Shown here piece after piece: positions 12,986 to 14,266 of a DNA stretch of 14,266 nt. Each line of letters starts with the position of its first letter. Position 1 is the stretch's first letter. The translations under genes and the position numbers were made by a program. The notes beneath the pieces were generated by a model that was not told the DNA's origin, did not search any database, and worked only from the letters and a program-made list of their open reading frames with translations. This stretch comes from Candidatus Woesearchaeota archaeon (GTDB taxonomy: Archaea > Nanobdellota > Nanobdellia > Woesearchaeales > JASKKU01), in assembly GCA_011045925.1 (NCBI GenBank), contig DSBS01000027.1:1-14266 (forward strand), in the 5' to 3' direction.

Positions 12986-14258
12986 AGCAGTTGAAGCAGT
13001 CTTCGTCCTCAACATGCTTGCTTGTTGGCGTGTCCTGGTCAATAAATTCCTGGGCTTCGCTCATTGAGGTTTCTAATGTAATGTCAACACACCACTCGTT
13101 CCTTAGGTACTGGCTGCCTGTGCTTGTAAGCTTTGATGTTTCGCCAAGGAAGCTCATGCAAAACTGCGTTACATCCCTTTCGGTGTAGGTTGCGTCAGAG
13201 TAGTACAATGGCTGGGCAATTTCAACAAACTCGTCGCCTTTGCCGTTTCCGCTGATGTCAAGGTAATACTTTTTTCCGCCGTCTTTGATGTAAACAGAGA
13301 TTTTTGCCCTTCTTTCTGTTGTAACCAATTTTGGGTCAATCCCGAAGCCGAACCTGTAGTAATATGTTGTTTTTCCGTCCTGGATATATGCCGGCTGCTT
13401 AAACGCGCTCATAAACAAGGCAGGCTTTCCTCCGTGGGAAACAGACCTTTCTGATGAGCTAAGGGGCTTTATCTCGAATATGTTCGTGCATATGCCTTTT
13501 GGTGTAAGTATGCCTTTTATTACATTAGATAAGGGCGCCAGGAAATCCCTGTATTTGTCTGTTATTGTATCCTTATACCAGGGGAACATGCCTGAAGCCA
13601 GCTCAGAAATCTGCCTAAAGTTTCTTCCTGCATCAGCAGCGAGCTGAAGGTTATTGGTTTTGACAGTGCTTGCAACAACGAGTTCTTGTGAGAGGTTTGC
13701 CTTTACGGTCATTTCGCTAGCCCTAACGGTTTTGGTCCTGTTTTTCCCGTCTTCCAGGTACTTTACTGTAATATAGTCAAGCTCACCATCCTTGTTTAGC
13801 TTGAAGTGGGTTATTTCATAATTCCCTGGAATTTTTAAATCATTTTTAAGCTCAATTTGTTCTTTCATTATTTCGCTGTTAAGCTCCTGAATCTCTGTCG
13901 AGGTAAGCGTTTTTGTATGAGTTCTATTGGAAATCGTTAGTGAAGTAATCTTGCCACCGAACTGCTTTGCATCGGTGATGTCGTAACCATCAAATTTATC
14001 CTGAATGATTTCCACAGGAATCTCAAAAGAGTAGTATTTCTTAGAGAATTGCTGGGTTTTGCGGGGGGCAGGGGTAGGTACTTCTGGATCGCCGGTATCT
14101 ACTGGTTCATCGTCAATTGGATCGTCAGCAGGGAGATCTTCTTTTTCTTCATATTCCTTTAAAGCAGCTTTAATTAACGCCTTTAAAACAGGATTTATGT
14201 CTTCGTTTTCAAGCAATTTTCTTGCAGCATTTACTTCAATCCTAAGAGGATGTCCCAT
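12984..14258 (-). CDS. Protein of unknown function, possibly truncated at the window edge
   Basis: I do not recognise this protein. The visible 424 residues start with a helical, charged segment (about 1-38), then an acidic Asp/Pro/Thr-rich linker (about 39-66). The remaining 350 residues look rich in beta strands, with many Thr, Tyr, Gly and Lys residues. Five cysteines are spread through the C-terminal half: GIC, QFC, EWC and the terminal CFNC, which ends the protein in a CxxC pair. No membrane helix or signal peptide is visible. The frame stays open for the last bases before the right edge, so the ATG at 14258 may be internal and the true protein longer. The stop codon lies in the T tract of tRNA-Trp. 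Confidence 0.7.
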   Translation of the reverse strand: MGHPLRIEVNAARKLLENEDINPVLKALIKAALKEYEEKEDLPADDPIDDEPVDTGDPEVPTPAPRKTQQFSKKYYSFEIPVEIIQDKFDGYDITDAKQFGGKITSLTISNRTHTKTLTSTEIQELNSEIMKEQIELKNDLKIPGNYEITHFKLNKDGELDYITVKYLEDGKNRTKTVRASEMTVKANLSQELVVASTVKTNNLQLAADAGRNFRQISELASGMFPWYKDTITDKYRDFLAPLSNVIKGILTPKGICTNIFEIKPLSSSERSVSHGGKPALFMSAFKQPAYIQDGKTTYYYRFGFGIDPKLVTTERRAKISVYIKDGGKKYYLDISGNGKGDEFVEIAQPLYYSDATYTERDVTQFCMSFLGETSKLTSTGSQYLRNEWCVDITLETSMSEAQEFIDQDTPTSKHVEDEDCFNC

Positions 14259-14266
14259 TTCAATTG

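Noticed and set aside
1..14266. Mobile elements, CRISPR arrays or defence genes
   Set aside because: No direct-repeat arrays, transposase-like proteins or terminal repeats were seen; almost every stretch is assigned to housekeeping genes, tRNAs or short promoter regions.

Overview
The window is archaeal chromosomal DNA. It carries an Orc1/Cdc6 initiator, both subunits of the archaeal-specific D-family DNA polymerase, a histone-fold protein, aIF2-beta, an Hjc Holliday junction resolvase, a class I (archaeal) CCA-adding enzyme, archaeal NMD3, RNase Z and a tRNA-Trp with a bulge-helix-bulge intron. The sequence is moderately AT-rich, genes are tightly packed and promoters are TATA-type. The compact informational gene set and several lineage-unique proteins would fit a DPANN-like archaeon (for example a Woesearchaeota relative), but that placement is inference without phylogeny.

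Layout. (1) 1-6705, plus strand: a replication block. A candidate origin recognition box lies just upstream of cdc6 (106-1320). It is followed by the PolD small subunit DP1 (1375-3129) and large subunit DP2 (3130-6705), whose stop and start codons abut. DP2 ends in a PCNA-interacting (PIP) motif. (2) 6706-7899: a perfect AT-rich inverted repeat separates DP2 from a convergent histone/aIF2-beta operon (minus strand). That operon diverges from hjc, and both directions share one palindromic TATA element placed exactly midway between the two start codons. (3) 7900-8562: a single-pass membrane protein of unknown function. (4) 8550-11383, minus strand: an operon of CCA-adding enzyme, a dolichol-kinase-like membrane enzyme and NMD3. 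(5) 11479-12977: tRNA-Val(GAC) with a SufT/MIP18-like Fe-S assembly gene 27 nt behind it, then RNase Z (minus), then intron-containing tRNA-Trp(CCA). (6) 12984 to the right edge, minus strand: a large protein of unknown function, possibly cut by the window edge.

How the parts fit. The left third holds origin licensing and replicative synthesis. The middle pairs chromatin, translation initiation and recombination. The right third is rich in tRNA 3'-end maturation: a tRNA lacking encoded CCA sits between the enzyme that adds CCA and the enzyme that makes the 3' end. Initiation signals fall into two classes. Promoter-proximal genes have a TATA-like box about 27 nt before the start codon and no Shine-Dalgarno sequence, suggesting leaderless mRNAs. 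Three genes downstream of another transcript unit have a GAGGT Shine-Dalgarno. This pattern was used to choose starts for cdc6, DP1 and the CCA enzyme.

I did not find CRISPR arrays, insertion sequences or defence genes. No stretch over 300 bases is without a gene. The least explained parts are the C-terminal protein at 12984-14258, the 220-residue membrane protein, the unusual histone and the alternative fold of the tRNA-Trp precursor.
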